The notes under the pieces are model-generated. The model worked only from the letters and a program-made list of their open reading frames with translations. It did no database searches and was not told the DNA's origin. From the NCBI GenBank assembly GCA_008711295.1, contig VUYV01000192.1, positions 1,753,514-1,817,513 of the forward strand: DNA of 64,000 nucleotides. Direction: 5' to 3'. Positions within the stretch are counted from its first letter, which is position 1; the number at the start of each line of letters is the position of its first letter. Below, piece by piece: positions 23,196-36,800 of this stretch. Origin of the DNA: Anarhynchus alexandrinus (Eukaryota; Chordata; Aves; Charadriiformes; Charadriidae). The translations under genes were made by a program, and so were the position numbers.

Positions 23196-26100
23196 GTAGA
23201 AACAATAAATCAGTCTCCTGGAGTATGTGGAGCATATGAGAAAGTATTATTGGGTTTCAGCTATCTTGCATCAGCAAATATTATTAACATTTTAAGAGCC
23301 ATTGCAAGCGTCTCTCAGATTTTGTATATAGAAATATGTATACACACTAAGAAAAGTTAATATATATGCGTGCATGTATATATATAGAGAGAGACACTCC
23401 GTCTCTGTTAAGCATTTTAGATGTCAGAGGAATAAGCTCTTTAAACTGTTGCTCTTTCAGTTTCAATAATCTGAAGTTCCTTTTCAGTACTTGCGCCTCC
23501 GCTTTACCTTTGTGTTCACTCAGTTTGATAAAGGCTCCATGGAGTAATTAGTTTCATTTCTGCTTACGGCCGGCCTCTCATAGTTTTCATTCTTTTGGCT
23601 TCTCAGATCTTGATCGATGCGTCGGTGTGTTTGCTGTAACCACGGCAGGGAATGATTGCTCTCTTTTCTGTACCCCAGTAAAACACCTTGCAGCACTCTA
23701 CTTGTTCCCCGTTTTGTAACACTTTTAAAATATGGATCTGTTTGAGTCAAAATGCATACAGTGCTTTCTTAAATCATATTGATAGAAACCTTGCATTAGA
23801 TCCTTTTTCATGTAGTGTAACAGCATAACAGAATTTATAGCATTGGAAGTCACCTGAAAGACATCCACAATAACACCGGTATTTTCTGACCTGCCTTCAC
23901 TTCTTTTCTTATTCCAGGCATCTCTAATTGTGTTAATTTTTTTGTCGTTGTTTAATGAATTTCTTTAAGATGGGACTTTGCCAATTGGTGTTTGGGCAAG
24001 TCTTTAATAATATTTTTTATTTTCTAAAGTTATTATCTTACTCTCCAACAGTTTGTGCATATTTGAGTTATGTGAGTTTGGAGTCCGTCCTCAGAAGTCA
24101 ACATGAAGTGCTTAGCGTGAGGGAGAGATCTTGTAGATCCTCCGCGTAACATGAAAGCAGTTCGTGGGACTGCAAACAACAGCAAAACCACTTACAGGTT
24201 TAATATGTTTGGATAGGGAATGCCCAAGAAAATGTATTTCTGAGCCCCGCGTTGTTTGTTAAGTCGGGCTGACACACAGCCGAGGGCCCGAGGAAAAGTT
24301 CAGGAACGGCAGAGCTTGGCGGCGTGGAGAGGGAGGGAGGAACTTGTCCGTGGAGCATTTCTGTTGAGATAGTTTGTCGGCTGTGTATTGATTGCGCAGG
24401 TCATTGGTGAAAGGTCAACAGCTCTGCTGTGTCGGCAGATAAAGATAGAGGAATGGCATGTTGAGGTCACATTGGAAAGGAATTCAGTCACGCTAAAGAA
24501 AGAACATTTTAAACCTTTATTTACTCAAAAAGGGTTGTGAGGTATTGAGCTTGCACATTTACAACCCTTCAGTGTAAGATTAAGAAACCTTATTCTCAGC
24601 TTTCCCTGGGAGTTTTTTCCCCTTCGCTTTACAATCTGTTTTTAGAGTTGAACAATTTTTAGCTTATCACTGTAATTCCTCGCGCCTGCTTTTGTTTCTT
24701 GCAAAGCATTAGAAGGGTATTTCTTTGTGCAAAGAAAGGCTGGTAATTTTTTTTCTGAACTACCAAATTTTGAAGCAATTATGCTCTGATTAATTTAAAT
24801 ATTTTTTTTTCCCTTTTTTCCCCTCAAAGTGCCTGTAAAGCGCTGAGCACTCTTTATGCAGTTTATTTCTATTGTGTTTTGCTTTTACCCTATTTGAAGG
24901 TAACTATTGCATGGCAGAGCTGAGATTTAACACATCTGGAAGGTAAACTGTTTATATTCAGGACAGAATTTAAATCAGGAGGACTCAGGTCTTGCCTGAA
25001 CAAGGTAGTTACGCTGATTATCAGCTGGGGTATGCTGTGGTTTAGGCAGGATGGGTAAAACCACTCCTTTTCATTTTATTTACCTCCACTAGGAACCACT
25101 TGAAATGAAAGCTAATAGGCCATCATTATACTTTAGAAAAAGTGTTTTTATACAAACAGCTGAAATTCACACTTCTAACTAATGCGATGCAGGTTTGTTG
25201 TGCAGGTAGGGCGTAAGTAGCCAGATAGCTGTTTTCCAGAGCTGGGAGCCAAAACACCTTCCAATAAGCATGGTATTTTCTCTAATGCACAGTCCTGGTC
25301 GAGACCTGCCCTGTCACTAAATTCCGCTTAATCCCTGGAAGTGGTGCAGAGTCTCTTCAGCACAGGGAACTACAGCCCGACACAAGGATAACCTCGGGGA
25401 GAGACACCTCTGGCAATCCCTTGGTGAAGCGGGAGGCAAAGAGCGTGCTTGTTTCCTTTGTCGGGTTTGGCATACAGGCAATATGAGAATAAGATCTGCC
25501 TTTTTATAGAAAATATGAGAAAAGGTTGGTATGTTGGAGACAGGGTTGCTTTGACTGATGATTTTAATATTGCCACTTATTCTGGGCTTCTAAACTCCAG
25601 AATTACATTTTTTAAAAACATCCATGTCTCTTTCTCCAGTGACTCGAAGCCCCTGAGTTTATGATCAGGGTAGGTTTTTTAATATTTTAATATTAAAACT
25701 AATAAATCCTGCCTGTTAGATCTTCCAAGACTGCTCAGGTAGTTTGCTTCCCCCCCTGCCAGCATTGATGCAAAGCACTATGCAAAGATAAACCCTTCTG
25801 CTTTCATGCGGTTCCCTGAAGACACTCAAAACTGCTCTAGAGAAGATGCTAAGGAGCACGTCCAGGCACCGGGCACGTCCCCACCAGCATCCTTGTGTAC
25901 CCTCTGCGTCAGCACTGCCAACTGGGGCTTCTGCTTGCTCAACGTTATCGGGTGATATTTCCAAGTGCAGTCAGTTACCTTCTGTTCCTCACAGGGAACA
26001 CAGTAAAAAAATGTTTCACCTGCGTTTTGCAATCGCCTTATCTCTGCTCTTCCCCAGCAGCCCATGTGTGTGGGTGGAAGATGATAGTATTCTTCCCAGC

Positions 26101-29100
26101 TCTGCCCATGGAGCAGGGTCCATCCCGCAGAGGCGGCTGATGTGCCCGGCTCTGGCGCGGTCGGAACAGGACAGAGCAACTCAGAAGCTGCTTCCAGCTG
26201 TTGGTGTAGGACAGCTGTGGTGGGGGCTGCGTTTTGGGTGAAGTTTTGAGAATATGGGGAAAAAAGCGTTTCAGAGGCCAAGACTGATGTGGTACTGAGC
26301 ACAGGATTTATTTAGTGTGGCAATATTGATGTGTGGCAATACTATGATTTCTCATAGGTCTTCTGAATACTGGAGGAGAGGGGTAAGGGTATGTATTATG
26401 TTAGATCAATACTGACTGTAATAAAAAAAAAAGACCAAAGCAAAAATGACTAAACTGAATTTTAGTTTAATTTATTAAGAAAAAAAGGAGTCTAGAGGAC
26501 GCAAGGGATGCACTGCTTTTTGCCTGTAGTTGCTGAATCACATCCTGCTCCATCCAGAAGTAACTACTTATTGGCATCTAAGTGCTGTTGAGTCACCTCT
26601 GCAATATGAACTGGTGATTTACATTCATACATCAGAAAAGTATCTCCGTTTAATAGTAAAAAAAAAAAAAAAGTCATTAAAAAACCCACTTTTGCATGGG
26701 ACCGCCCCAGAAGAAAAATCTCTGGACCGGGGTTAAGATTTCCATTGGCAACAGGCAGGGAAAAGTTTGCGAGGAACCTGCCCCACGTAGGTGCTGGGAG
26801 AAGGTGCGGCGGTCACACAAATTTCCAAATTCCCAGCTGGCAGCGCTGGGCAGACAGGCGTGCAGGAGCCCGGCGCTGGAGGTGCAGGAGCTGCAGCTCC
26901 CTCCTTTCGCGCTATTGCGTGGTGCCGAAACCTGAAGCGGAGCCTGGGGAGCAGAGCGCTACAACTGCCGGCAGAGTGACTTGCCAGCGCCGTGCCCGAA
27001 ACACCGTGCCCGTGTTCTCTGGTGTGCGCGCCCTCCTCTTGCAGAGAATCAGCCCTTTGTCCCAACAACGCCTTTCTCCTTTCCTTTTCTTTCTGAAGTT
27101 TTCAGTTGGCGACGAGGGAGGCGGAGGGCGAGGGGGGGAGCAGCCTGCGAAGACGAAGCAGCTCATGCAAAGAAAGCTGCTGAATAGGCAAATTGTTTTA
27201 TCTGGATGGGTTTTGTGTTCCTGACTCTGTGTTGCAAAGGAAGGTACAGTGGAAACAGTGTTCTGGCTCACGCGCTCCTGCTCCAGCTCCGGGAGATCCC
27301 GCTTTCTCCCGACGCTCAAAAGCTCTGAGCGGGTGTTATCTTTTTCCTCCTCCCCCTAAAGAAATCCATTCGCTGCCGATGGCATTTCTATTTAGTAACG
27401 GCCGTGTTTACACACTGTAAAAAATGCGAACTAGTCTCAAGGATTCTGCAGCTCTGTGCGCCCCCGCAAAGTGGTATTTCCTATGGCAGTTGTCTCCAAA
27501 AAGGTCCTGTGTTTCCAACCTCGTTTGCTTAACAGTCCGGAAAGAAAACTGCAAAGTTGAGGATAAATCATCTGCATGAATTTTAGAAGGCCATTTGAAA
27601 GCCCAGGCTCGGAGTGGCGATCCCGACCTGCTCTGGCATTGGCTGAATCTTCTCCTGCTTCTCTCTTCTTCCCTCGAAAAAACTTTCGGGATGGCTGAGG
27701 CTCTGGTGGTCACTTCGGTAGCCCGTGTAATCCCAGGCTCCAACATCAGGTGTGTTGATAGTCTTTGAAACAGAGAGGCGGTGGCCTCTGTATTATTAAA
27801 GGTCATCGGGCATCTGGTACGAGCTGAAGGGATTTTGTGCTGTGATGGCAAAAGAGCAAAAAGGATGTATACATTTTTAAAAGAAGAAAAGAAAAAAATG
27901 GTGGTAGATTTAGTGCCTCAGCTTCAACACTGAGGGGAGGGACAGGAAGGTGGGATGTGTGTGTCCAGGCAAAAAAATCCTGATTAAATAAGTCCTGTTG
28001 ATTCAGGGCCCGTGAAAGGAGAATTCCTCATCTGATGCGACTGGTTTTTTTTTTTTCCCATCCTAAACTGTGTCAGTGAGACACTGAAGTCCTCATCAGT
28101 GGTGGGGGAGAGGAACGGGGCTGCTGGCTGCTTCTGGGCTGAAACCGTAATTTAAGAGTAAGGGGGGCTTTCTGGCTGCCAGAAGTTTTCTGGCTTTTCA
28201 TCTGAGAATAAAGTGCTGAGGCGTCCCCCTGCTCAAAGGTAGGAAAACAGCGAGCAGGACTCTCCGCAAACACAATGGCTCTATCTTGCTCTATTATGCC
28301 ACAAAGGAGTGGCTTGCTTAATCTCCGAAATTAATAGAGCAGAGAGGAAACGGCTCTTAAAGAGATGTGTGTCTGCTTCCTTCCTGTGCATAGCACGGGG
28401 AGCCTGGGGCTGTGAGGTAATGTCATTTCACATAACTAGAGGGCTCTTCTTATAAAGGACAATTACAGTAAGTGTAGCGAGTCTGGAATTTTTGACTTTT
28501 CAGTGTTTTTTTTTCTGCTACGGTGGTGGGGATTTTTGTTTAAAACCTGACAGATTATTTTGGTGAAAGATGATGCTGTGCGAGTTTGTCCCACATTTGA
28601 TTTTCAAGAGGTTTTTTATATATATATTTTTTGTCTGCCTCTTGTTTAGTGACATCAGAGAGAAACCAGGCTGCTGCTCCGTTCCCTGCCACGCTTAATA
28701 CAATAGTCTAAACGCGTTTTGAGCCGTGTTCCTAGGAGAATGTCAGTTCAACCAGAATTAACGGAGTGTATTCTAGTAGAACAGCTCCTTTTTCACACTG
28801 TGTTGGCCCTTTATAGCAGTGTGTTACTCTTGGTGTGAAGCCAAATCGACTGATAAGCAATGGACTAGATTTTCCTGCACGTGGTCGAGGCTGCTCACAT
28901 CTATCCAAACACTTTTAGCTTTAGGAAAAAGACCTAGCACTTAAAAAACTAAACCCCACCTAACTATTGCCGCTTTGGAGGGAGTGAGAGGAGAGAAAAA
29001 ATCGGCTTGCCCAGAAGCCTTCAGGATTTTTTAATTGCATCGGGGAGAAAGATGGGAAGACCGGGAAGAGATACCGTAGGGAGCGGGGCTCCTGGGTACC

Positions 29101-30833
29101 GTGCTGCCTCCGGCCCCTTTGCCTTGGGAACAGGGGGATGATGCTCAGCGTGTTTCAGGAGCTGACTTTGGTTGGACAGATGAAGCTTTGCTCTGCTTTC
29201 ATTCCTTAACTTTTGTTAATAATTTATGTGTGATACTGCACAGCAGAAATATCCCCCCAACGCTGCATTTTAAACCAGTGTCTAGAGCAGCAGAACGTAA
29301 TCCAGCCATGTTGTGTATCTTGTGCATTTATTAAAAAAAAAGGATGCATGAAGCGTTTGTTTTCTGAGTTCCAATCGGGGGGATCTGTAATAAAATGACT
29401 ATCTACAAAACGCAGGACCGTTCGTTCCCTACTGGCAGCATGATGTATTTTACATATGAACAATAGTAGGTTGCTTTGCAGAAAACGTGTTTTTGATATA
29501 AAGATTATCAGTGCTGCCACCCCTCTTCCCTCATCTATTATTGGACTCACCGCAGCAAAATTGCCGAGCTCCAAGTGCTTTTTCAGCTTTCATTCAGCTG
29601 CATGATTTGTAATGACTGTGGTGAGCTGGGGAAAGGAGGAAGTTTAAATTTGGGCAGTTGCGCATCTATCCACAGTTAACGAGGCATCTAATTTCTCTGC
29701 AAATTCAATACAGCTTTACCACAGTCCTGGCTGTAGCTTCAAGTATGCTGTAGTATTTTTCAATTTGTTTCTGTACCTTTGCTGTTATCTGTGTGTGTTA
29801 AGCTCCATCTATTTCGGATTTTATTTATCTGAACGATGAGATAAAGAACTGGCTTTGTATCAGTGCTGCTCTCTCACAGCCAGGGAGGCTCAGCAACCTT
29901 TTGACTGCCTGACCCCGCGCTGCCCATGTACGCTCCTAACCAGATACTGAAAAAGGCCAATATTCAGTGGAGATTGTATCGCTGCAGTGTCCTTTTCCTC
30001 TGGATGCGTTTTCAGGAGCACCGAGTAGCTCCATCCGTCTGTCTGAACCACCACTCTAACGCCCCGCACCAGATCTCCCTTCCAAGTGTCGATAAAGCTT
30101 AGCTTCCGAGTTACTGCAAGCTCTTGGGGGCAGAGACCATCTTTTCTTCTGGTTTTGGGCAGGTGCCTGGCACCGATGGTTGTGACCCTGTCTGTCTTTC
30201 AAGGAATTACTGCGATTCACGTAATAGTGACTAGGAACGGACGGCAGCACAGCGCAAGGTGGGATGGCTACGGTTTAAAATAGAAGATGGCATAATGAAG
30301 TTCTTAGGCTAAATGCCAGTGTACAATTAGCATTTAAGCTCTCCGTTAGTATTTGCCTGTTAATTGGGTGTCACCGTTTATATTGGCATAGTGTTTAGAG
30401 ATTGTTACAGCAATATTAACATGATTGAAATGCGTTGCATAAAATTATAATATCCATCAAAGTTTTCTCCTGGTGGGGGCTTAGATCATCCAGCCCACAG
30501 CTGGGAATGGTATTATTTTACTTGTTCTATTCTAGACATCCAGACACATATGCAGCCCTCAGACTTACAAGAATGTGTCTGCAAAGTGAAATAATAAGCA
30601 TATACTAGACAGTCCACAGGATTATAAGGCTATTTAAATGAGAAGAAAAAGTTGGAGGCAGAGATGAGAAAGGAGGGAAATATATGGCTTGTAACGATAC
30701 CCTCTTTCACCTTCCAGCTAGGACTTCTCAAACTGGATCAGGGCACTGGGCTTTCTCATCTCAAAGCCTGGTCCAAGTAGCCTGGAGCAGGTTGGATAGA
30801 GACGATTTCCATCACAGCCTTTCTTTGGCCTTC

Positions 30834-30858
30834 TTTTTTTTTTTTTTTTTTTTNNNNN
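30834..30858. other. 20-base poly-T run ending in a five-N gap
   Basis: T run at 30834-30853 followed directly by five Ns and then unrelated, GC-richer sequence. A five-N run usually marks a gap of unknown or closed size, so continuity across 30858 is uncertain. Confidence 0.9.
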
Positions 30859-33800
30859 GAATTTTGCTGTCAAGTTTCACCAACTTGCAAAAGTTTCTGG
30901 CTGTTCTCCCAAAAAAGACGTGGCCCTGACCTGCTGCTATTGTGCTTCCTCTGTGGCCAGGGCCTTTCCGAAATCCCATGAAGGTCTGCGATGCTGTGTG
31001 TGCGGGGCCGCCTGTTCCTTCCACATGGCAATGCCTCCCGTTCCCAAGCACTCGCTGTCTCTCTGGGCTTCCCGTGATGCGGGGGCCCTTGCGGCTGGCC
31101 TGTGGCAGCTCTGCCCATTCATTTTCCCCAGCTCTGTTTCTCTCCCCCCTCACGACCAGCAGAGAGTTGGAGGGATGCTGGGGCTGGATGCAGGCTCTGG
31201 GGTCCTGCGCCGTACGCCGCAGCAGTACCAGAAGGCAGGCAATTTGCATTTTAATAACTCCCTCATTATGTATTTGTCTGATCTTGTCAATATTTTGCAT
31301 TTTTTAAATTTTGCTGACTGCAGACGTTGTGGACTATCAAGTCGATAATTAGATTGCCTGATTTTAAACACTCCAGTTATAAATCAGAGCAGCCCATTTC
31401 TATAGTCCAGTGCTTTGGCTGGAAAGCAGCTGTCCTGTAGGTGGAAGGCAAAAGATTTGAGGAAAGCATTGCATGCAGATTTACTGGGGTTGTGAATTTC
31501 TTGATGAACGTACTTAAAAGGTGGAGGATTGATCCTTCTTCAGAAATAAAAATTATAGAACTTAAATCTTTATCACAGGATGTAGCATCCCCTTGCCTGC
31601 CAAGTGAGTGTGGTTCTTCCCGCACCGAGCAGGAGTGCCACAGACTTCACCTTCACTTTATTCCACCCGTCTAACGAGGATTTTTTTGATTCACCTAAAG
31701 CTTGAGCTAACAGCAAAAACACTAAATGCAAATTGCACCTTCAGGGCCCCCTTTGAATCGCAGGGCGCAGCTTGCACTGCAGTTGATGCTCGGTTTATCT
31801 CGGTTGTTGTCTAAAGCCTTGGAATTATAAATGTTTGTGTTAGACACATACTTTGTGTAGCGCAGTTCTTTGTATTGCACATGGGGTTTGAAAGAAGTCA
31901 AGTACGGTGAGTGCAGAAACAATAATATCTCTGTATACGCACAGGTATGCGGAAGGCAAGAATAAGCACTGGTATCGTTATGAAAGATGTGGCGATCATT
32001 TCATTCTCAAAAGAGCTCACTGTGAGTCGACACGCAGAGAAATGCCCACTGAAACCAGCTGAAAAGTTTCCAGTTGTTTCAGCAGCCCAGGTGGGGTTAT
32101 AAAGCAGAATAGAGGTTATTCTGCAATTAGAATATCGCACAGACAGATTTCAGAGAGGAAAAGACCAAGTTTGCTTTTATTTTAAAAAATGTTACTGACA
32201 AGCACTGAGATACCCAAACAGAAACGTGTTTGATGCATGAGGCAGTGGAGAGCCTGGACCCCGTGAGATCTGCAGCTGCCACTGGGACGTGGCAAAATGG
32301 GTCCTGGGAGAACATCTGCACAAAGGAGCACCCAGGAGCAAGTGAGCATAGAAAAAGGCAAGTTTTGCCTCTAAATTTGTGTCGGGAACCAAGGGAAAAT
32401 TGTGTGCAAATGTGTTGGAGAGGGAGGCAAAGAAGCATTAGAGGTTGCATTATTTCTCTTACGGTAAATAGCTTTTTGTTCAGCATGGAAAGACAGCAGC
32501 TTTTCCTGGGATTGTTTGCTGTTCTTTTGTGATTATTTGATGGTTCAGCTCATTAATGGACCAGGTTTCTGTTAAAAGTATTTAGTTGTCTGACAGCCGT
32601 GTGCTTCAGAAGCCAGGAACATATTCCGTGCTGGTGAAGGCTGCTGCTGCTTTCTCACATGAGGATAAACATAAACACATTTTTAAGGGGTAACAAAAAT
32701 TCCTCCTTGTTCTTGGATTATCCTTAGAGTTAAGCACAAACCATTAACAACTAAAGGAAATGTACCTGAGGTTAATTCTCCTCCCCCCCCATTCAATCCA
32801 TGAGCTTCTACACATTTTAGGGGGAGGGGGGAAAGTTCAACCTCTTTCAGAAACCCAAAACTAATGTGTGGCAATGAGAGATCCAGACCGTGGCAATGCA
32901 AGAGCTGTCTAGGAATCCCGTCCCAGCTCCATTTTGGCATAATTAAACGGGCAGTCCCCATGAGCTGGTGGTTTTCAGAGTGGTTGTGCAAGAGCTGCCG
33001 GGGGCGCGCTCCCGGGCCGCCCCGCAAGCGGGAGGTACGTATCGACGGGCAAAATCTCGTCTGGCTCAGCTGCTCGGTGAACAAACATGGTGACACGGGA
33101 TCTGATGGGCTCGTGCTGCAGTTCTTGCCAGGAATCCCATTTTCTTCGCTGGGTTGAGGAATCAGGCCTTGCGCTTTGCTGCCACGGCAGCTCACTTGCA
33201 GGCGGCTCGACAAGCTCCTTCCCCGCAGTTGGGTTTCAGGTCCCACAGTAGAAACGCTGTATTGTACATGAGCAAAGTTTATTTTCAGGGAGTTACTCAT
33301 ATTGACACTTCTGACTGAGTGCCTGTCTTGTTCCAGAACAGATTTCTCTTGCAAAGGTCAGGAAACACCGTGTAAGGGAAGACACAATCTGCTGCTGCAG
33401 AAGAAACTTCCTTAAATCAAAAGTCTACCCCAACGTCACCCCATTTCTCCCATGCGTTGTTTTTGGTGTCTTGTCTTGAAGTACACAAAGTACTTCAAAT
33501 TGGGTTCATTATTGTGAGTTAATTCTTAATTGGTTGTGAACAAATATAATACAGACTTGATTTTTCAAAAATGATGAGCAGTACAAATGGCATGGGCTGG
33601 AAGATGCTGAATGATCGATTACGGCCTGTAGATTCTCCAATGATATGATGAGGTACATATATTCTTGGCAGTAGATAGAAACTACTTTTGTAGTTACTTT
33701 TGTAAGTTACTACTTACCTTTTTAGGTAAGACAACTATTGTAAAAAGAAAGGGCTAATCCAGAAAGGAGGAGATTTTTATATTTTTTTTATTGAAGGACT

Positions 33801-36800
33801 GATAAATTGTGGTGCATTTTCCCTTTAGTGATACACTTGACATTTATCTTTCCCTGTTCATATATAATTAATGGGGAAACAAAAGGGGAAAATTATATTT
33901 CAATTTAAGGTGTTTAAGAGGAAAAGAGGGGTAGTTTTATTAGAGAAATACATGCATATCTGATTCCACTTCCTTACTCCTTATGTTGTCATTTCCACCT
34001 GGATAAAGTAAATATAAAATGCTGCCAGATTAGAAAAGTACTCTTTTAGATCCATTGTCCAAATGATTGCACAAAGAAGCAAGGTGAAGGACTAGGTCTT
34101 TGTTGGTTTTCTGCCTTGGATTTTTTAATGGAAGCAAAATTAAGATGACTGTAAAAGGCAGAGGGAGAAATATAACAGCTGAAACCTCCTAACTCATGTG
34201 CTTAATCTTCGTACACCTTTTTTGTGCATCAGCACCTCTCACGTCTGTACAGAGCTCCAGGAATATCAGTTCTGTAACAGGCTTTACGCTGGTACCAGAA
34301 GGAGTAAAAAATAGGCTGAGTTTTTAAATTTTTGTTCATCTTATAAAATTCATGCAGTTCAAAATGTGCAGTTGGTTTTAGATTTGAGTACCCATAGGTA
34401 TGAAACAGGGTGTCACCCTTTTTCACTAAAAAAAAAAAATAATCAGGCAATGTGTTTGGCTTTTTTATTTGGTTTTGACTCCAGATCTGACTCAAATGTT
34501 TGTGTGAGAAAGTCTGCACTAAAAAGTGCAAGGTCAGGTCTTGGTGTGCTGCTCAGTTGTGGCAAGGAGGGAAGGGGAAGAATCGCCACGATACGCAAGG
34601 TTGACGTTTCCTGCCCGTTTCCTATGTCATGTCTGGCAAATCTAGTGACTGAAGCACAGGAAACCAGGTACAGTTTCTTAGCAGCCCCCGCAAGCTACTT
34701 CAATAGGAAATAGGTTTGTTTTGAAGAACTGGAGCTTTCTTCTTCCAAAGCAACCACAGCGGTAGGATGAGGTGTACGGGGCTGGGGATGCACTGTGCCA
34801 CCGTGTGGTGCCAATGGCGCTGGTGGACTCTACTGAAAATTTGGTTCAGAAGAGGGATTGGCTCTCTGTTAGGAGCTTGGGAACGGGAGACTCATGAATG
34901 CATATCGGTGCACGATGCACCCTGGAAGTACTGTCAAGGGCCAAAGCTAAGCTGGCAGGAGCTTTGCATAGCAGTAAGGATGGAGGTGAGGGGTTGGAGC
35001 CATGGCAAGCACTTGGAAGTGCTCAGGTTAGTCCATTTGAAGAAGTTGCGTTCCCTTCTACAAAGCAGTACCTGACAGCCTCTGTGCCAATACGAAGTGA
35101 AATGGTTACCCTCAACCACGTTTTAGTGGCTAACCTGTCTCAATCGCCATTGCATTTGCCGTCAGTCGGTGCTTCTCTGCTGGAGGTCAGCAGCTCCCAC
35201 CTGCAGGGCTGTCATTGCGTAATACAGAGGACAGTCATCTCACCATGCCTAAGACGGCCCCGTTCACCAGCACCGAATAAGCGAAGGGGAGTTTCTCTTG
35301 GTGCAATTCAGCTTGAGATTGCTGAGACTGCCTGGGCACAACGCACGCAATGTCCTGCTGAGGTCCTAGCGTGGCCCAGCATGGTGGGTCACATTAACAC
35401 AGTGGTCACCCATGCTAATTAGTCCCTGGGCTAGCTCAGTGCAGCCTTGGCTTCAGGGTGTCTGAGCCTCAGGGAAGGAATACGCTCTAAAGTGATGAAG
35501 TGACCTCAAGCAGCTCTGTTGAAAAGAAGTGAACCTCACCTCTTTGGACTAGGGTTAAACTGGTGCTCCTTCAGTTCCCTTAGCGCCCTGAAACTTGAAG
35601 GTGGAGACAACACTGTGTTTAGTGACAGATCAGAGCAATTCCAGCAAATCCAAAGTTTTGTCTCTGGTTTGCAAGGTCCTCACAGCTCCCCAGTAACGCT
35701 CCGTAGTGCCATCCAACATGACAGTTGTTTCCTGATCGTTACAGCAGTTATATCCTCAGTAGACCGTGTAACTGAAAGGGGAAGTTCCTCCCATTCTTTC
35801 AGAAAAAATGAAGAGCTACCCACCCTCCAGCTCTGTATTTTGGGAGATTTCATGTTCTTTCAGGTTTGCAAAGTTTGGTGCGAATGGTCACACGTGGCTC
35901 ACCTGGGCAGCAACTCACCATCAATGCTGTCTGGGCAACTCGGGTTCCTCCAGCCCCTTCTCCTCGAAGGTGGACAGTGGCGTCCCCATGCACAGGTCTG
36001 CTGGTGGCTGAAGCCCGTAGGGGAGGAATGGCTGTATTTTTGACAAATCACTGGATTTGGTGATGCCTATGATAAGTTAACACAGAAAAAAGAGTTTTAC
36101 CTTCACTCTCCAACACTGGGAAAAAAGCATGTTCTTGGGCTTGAAAACTTTTAGGGGAAGTAGTGTAATTCTTGTGGGTAAACTGAAATGTCATAACTAA
36201 AAGGCAACAACAGGTTTTTCTTCATCCTAAACTAGGTACCTACAGTTTAAGTGTTCTGACCTTTCAAGAATGTGTTTGCTCAACTCCAGACATCATGTGT
36301 GTATTAGAAAATGGAAGGGTAATTTACTGTTGATGTTCGAAAGTATGCAGTGAGTCTTCCTGTAATATCGTTGTTTCTTAGTAAAGGCCAAGTCTTGCAA
36401 CCCACGGTTTTCAGTTGAGAAGCCCTTAGTAGGATGAGGGCCATACCCTGGGATGTCAGCCTCGCATCCTGGGTGGAGGGGAAGCCTCTACTCATTTAAA
36501 AACTAAGTCCTGTAAGAAAGGGCTCAGAAAAAAAAAAGTACCTGTGTTTTTTTTTTCTTTTCTCCTTAACCTGACACTCATGTTACATAATGCACACACT
36601 TCAAATGAATAACTGTGATATTCATGATTGAACACGTGCTATGCATAAAAGGAAAAAATAAGTCTGACCAAAAAAAAAAAAGAAGAAAAACCGCAGATGT
36701 GTATTGTAGACCGGGTGCACAGTACGTGCTGCTGCCTGGCCGCTGCCTCCTGTGCGTCTCAGCCTTGCGCTGGTGCTGCCGCAGAGCCCAGGGACACCCT

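Noticed and set aside
24838..24950. Possible MIR-like words (GTAAAGCGCTGAGCAC and GGCAGAGCTGAGATTTAACAC)
   Set aside because: The two words match the consensus in opposite orientations, so they do not form one element.
25826..26302. 158-codon minus-strand frame overlapping a 131-codon plus frame
   Set aside because: Neither resembles a known family; overlapping open frames on both strands suggest chance in GC-richer sequence.
30480..30515. Possible antisense CR1 words (TTAGATCATCCAGCCC)
   Set aside because: Too short, and the surrounding CR1 order and terminal octamer are missing.
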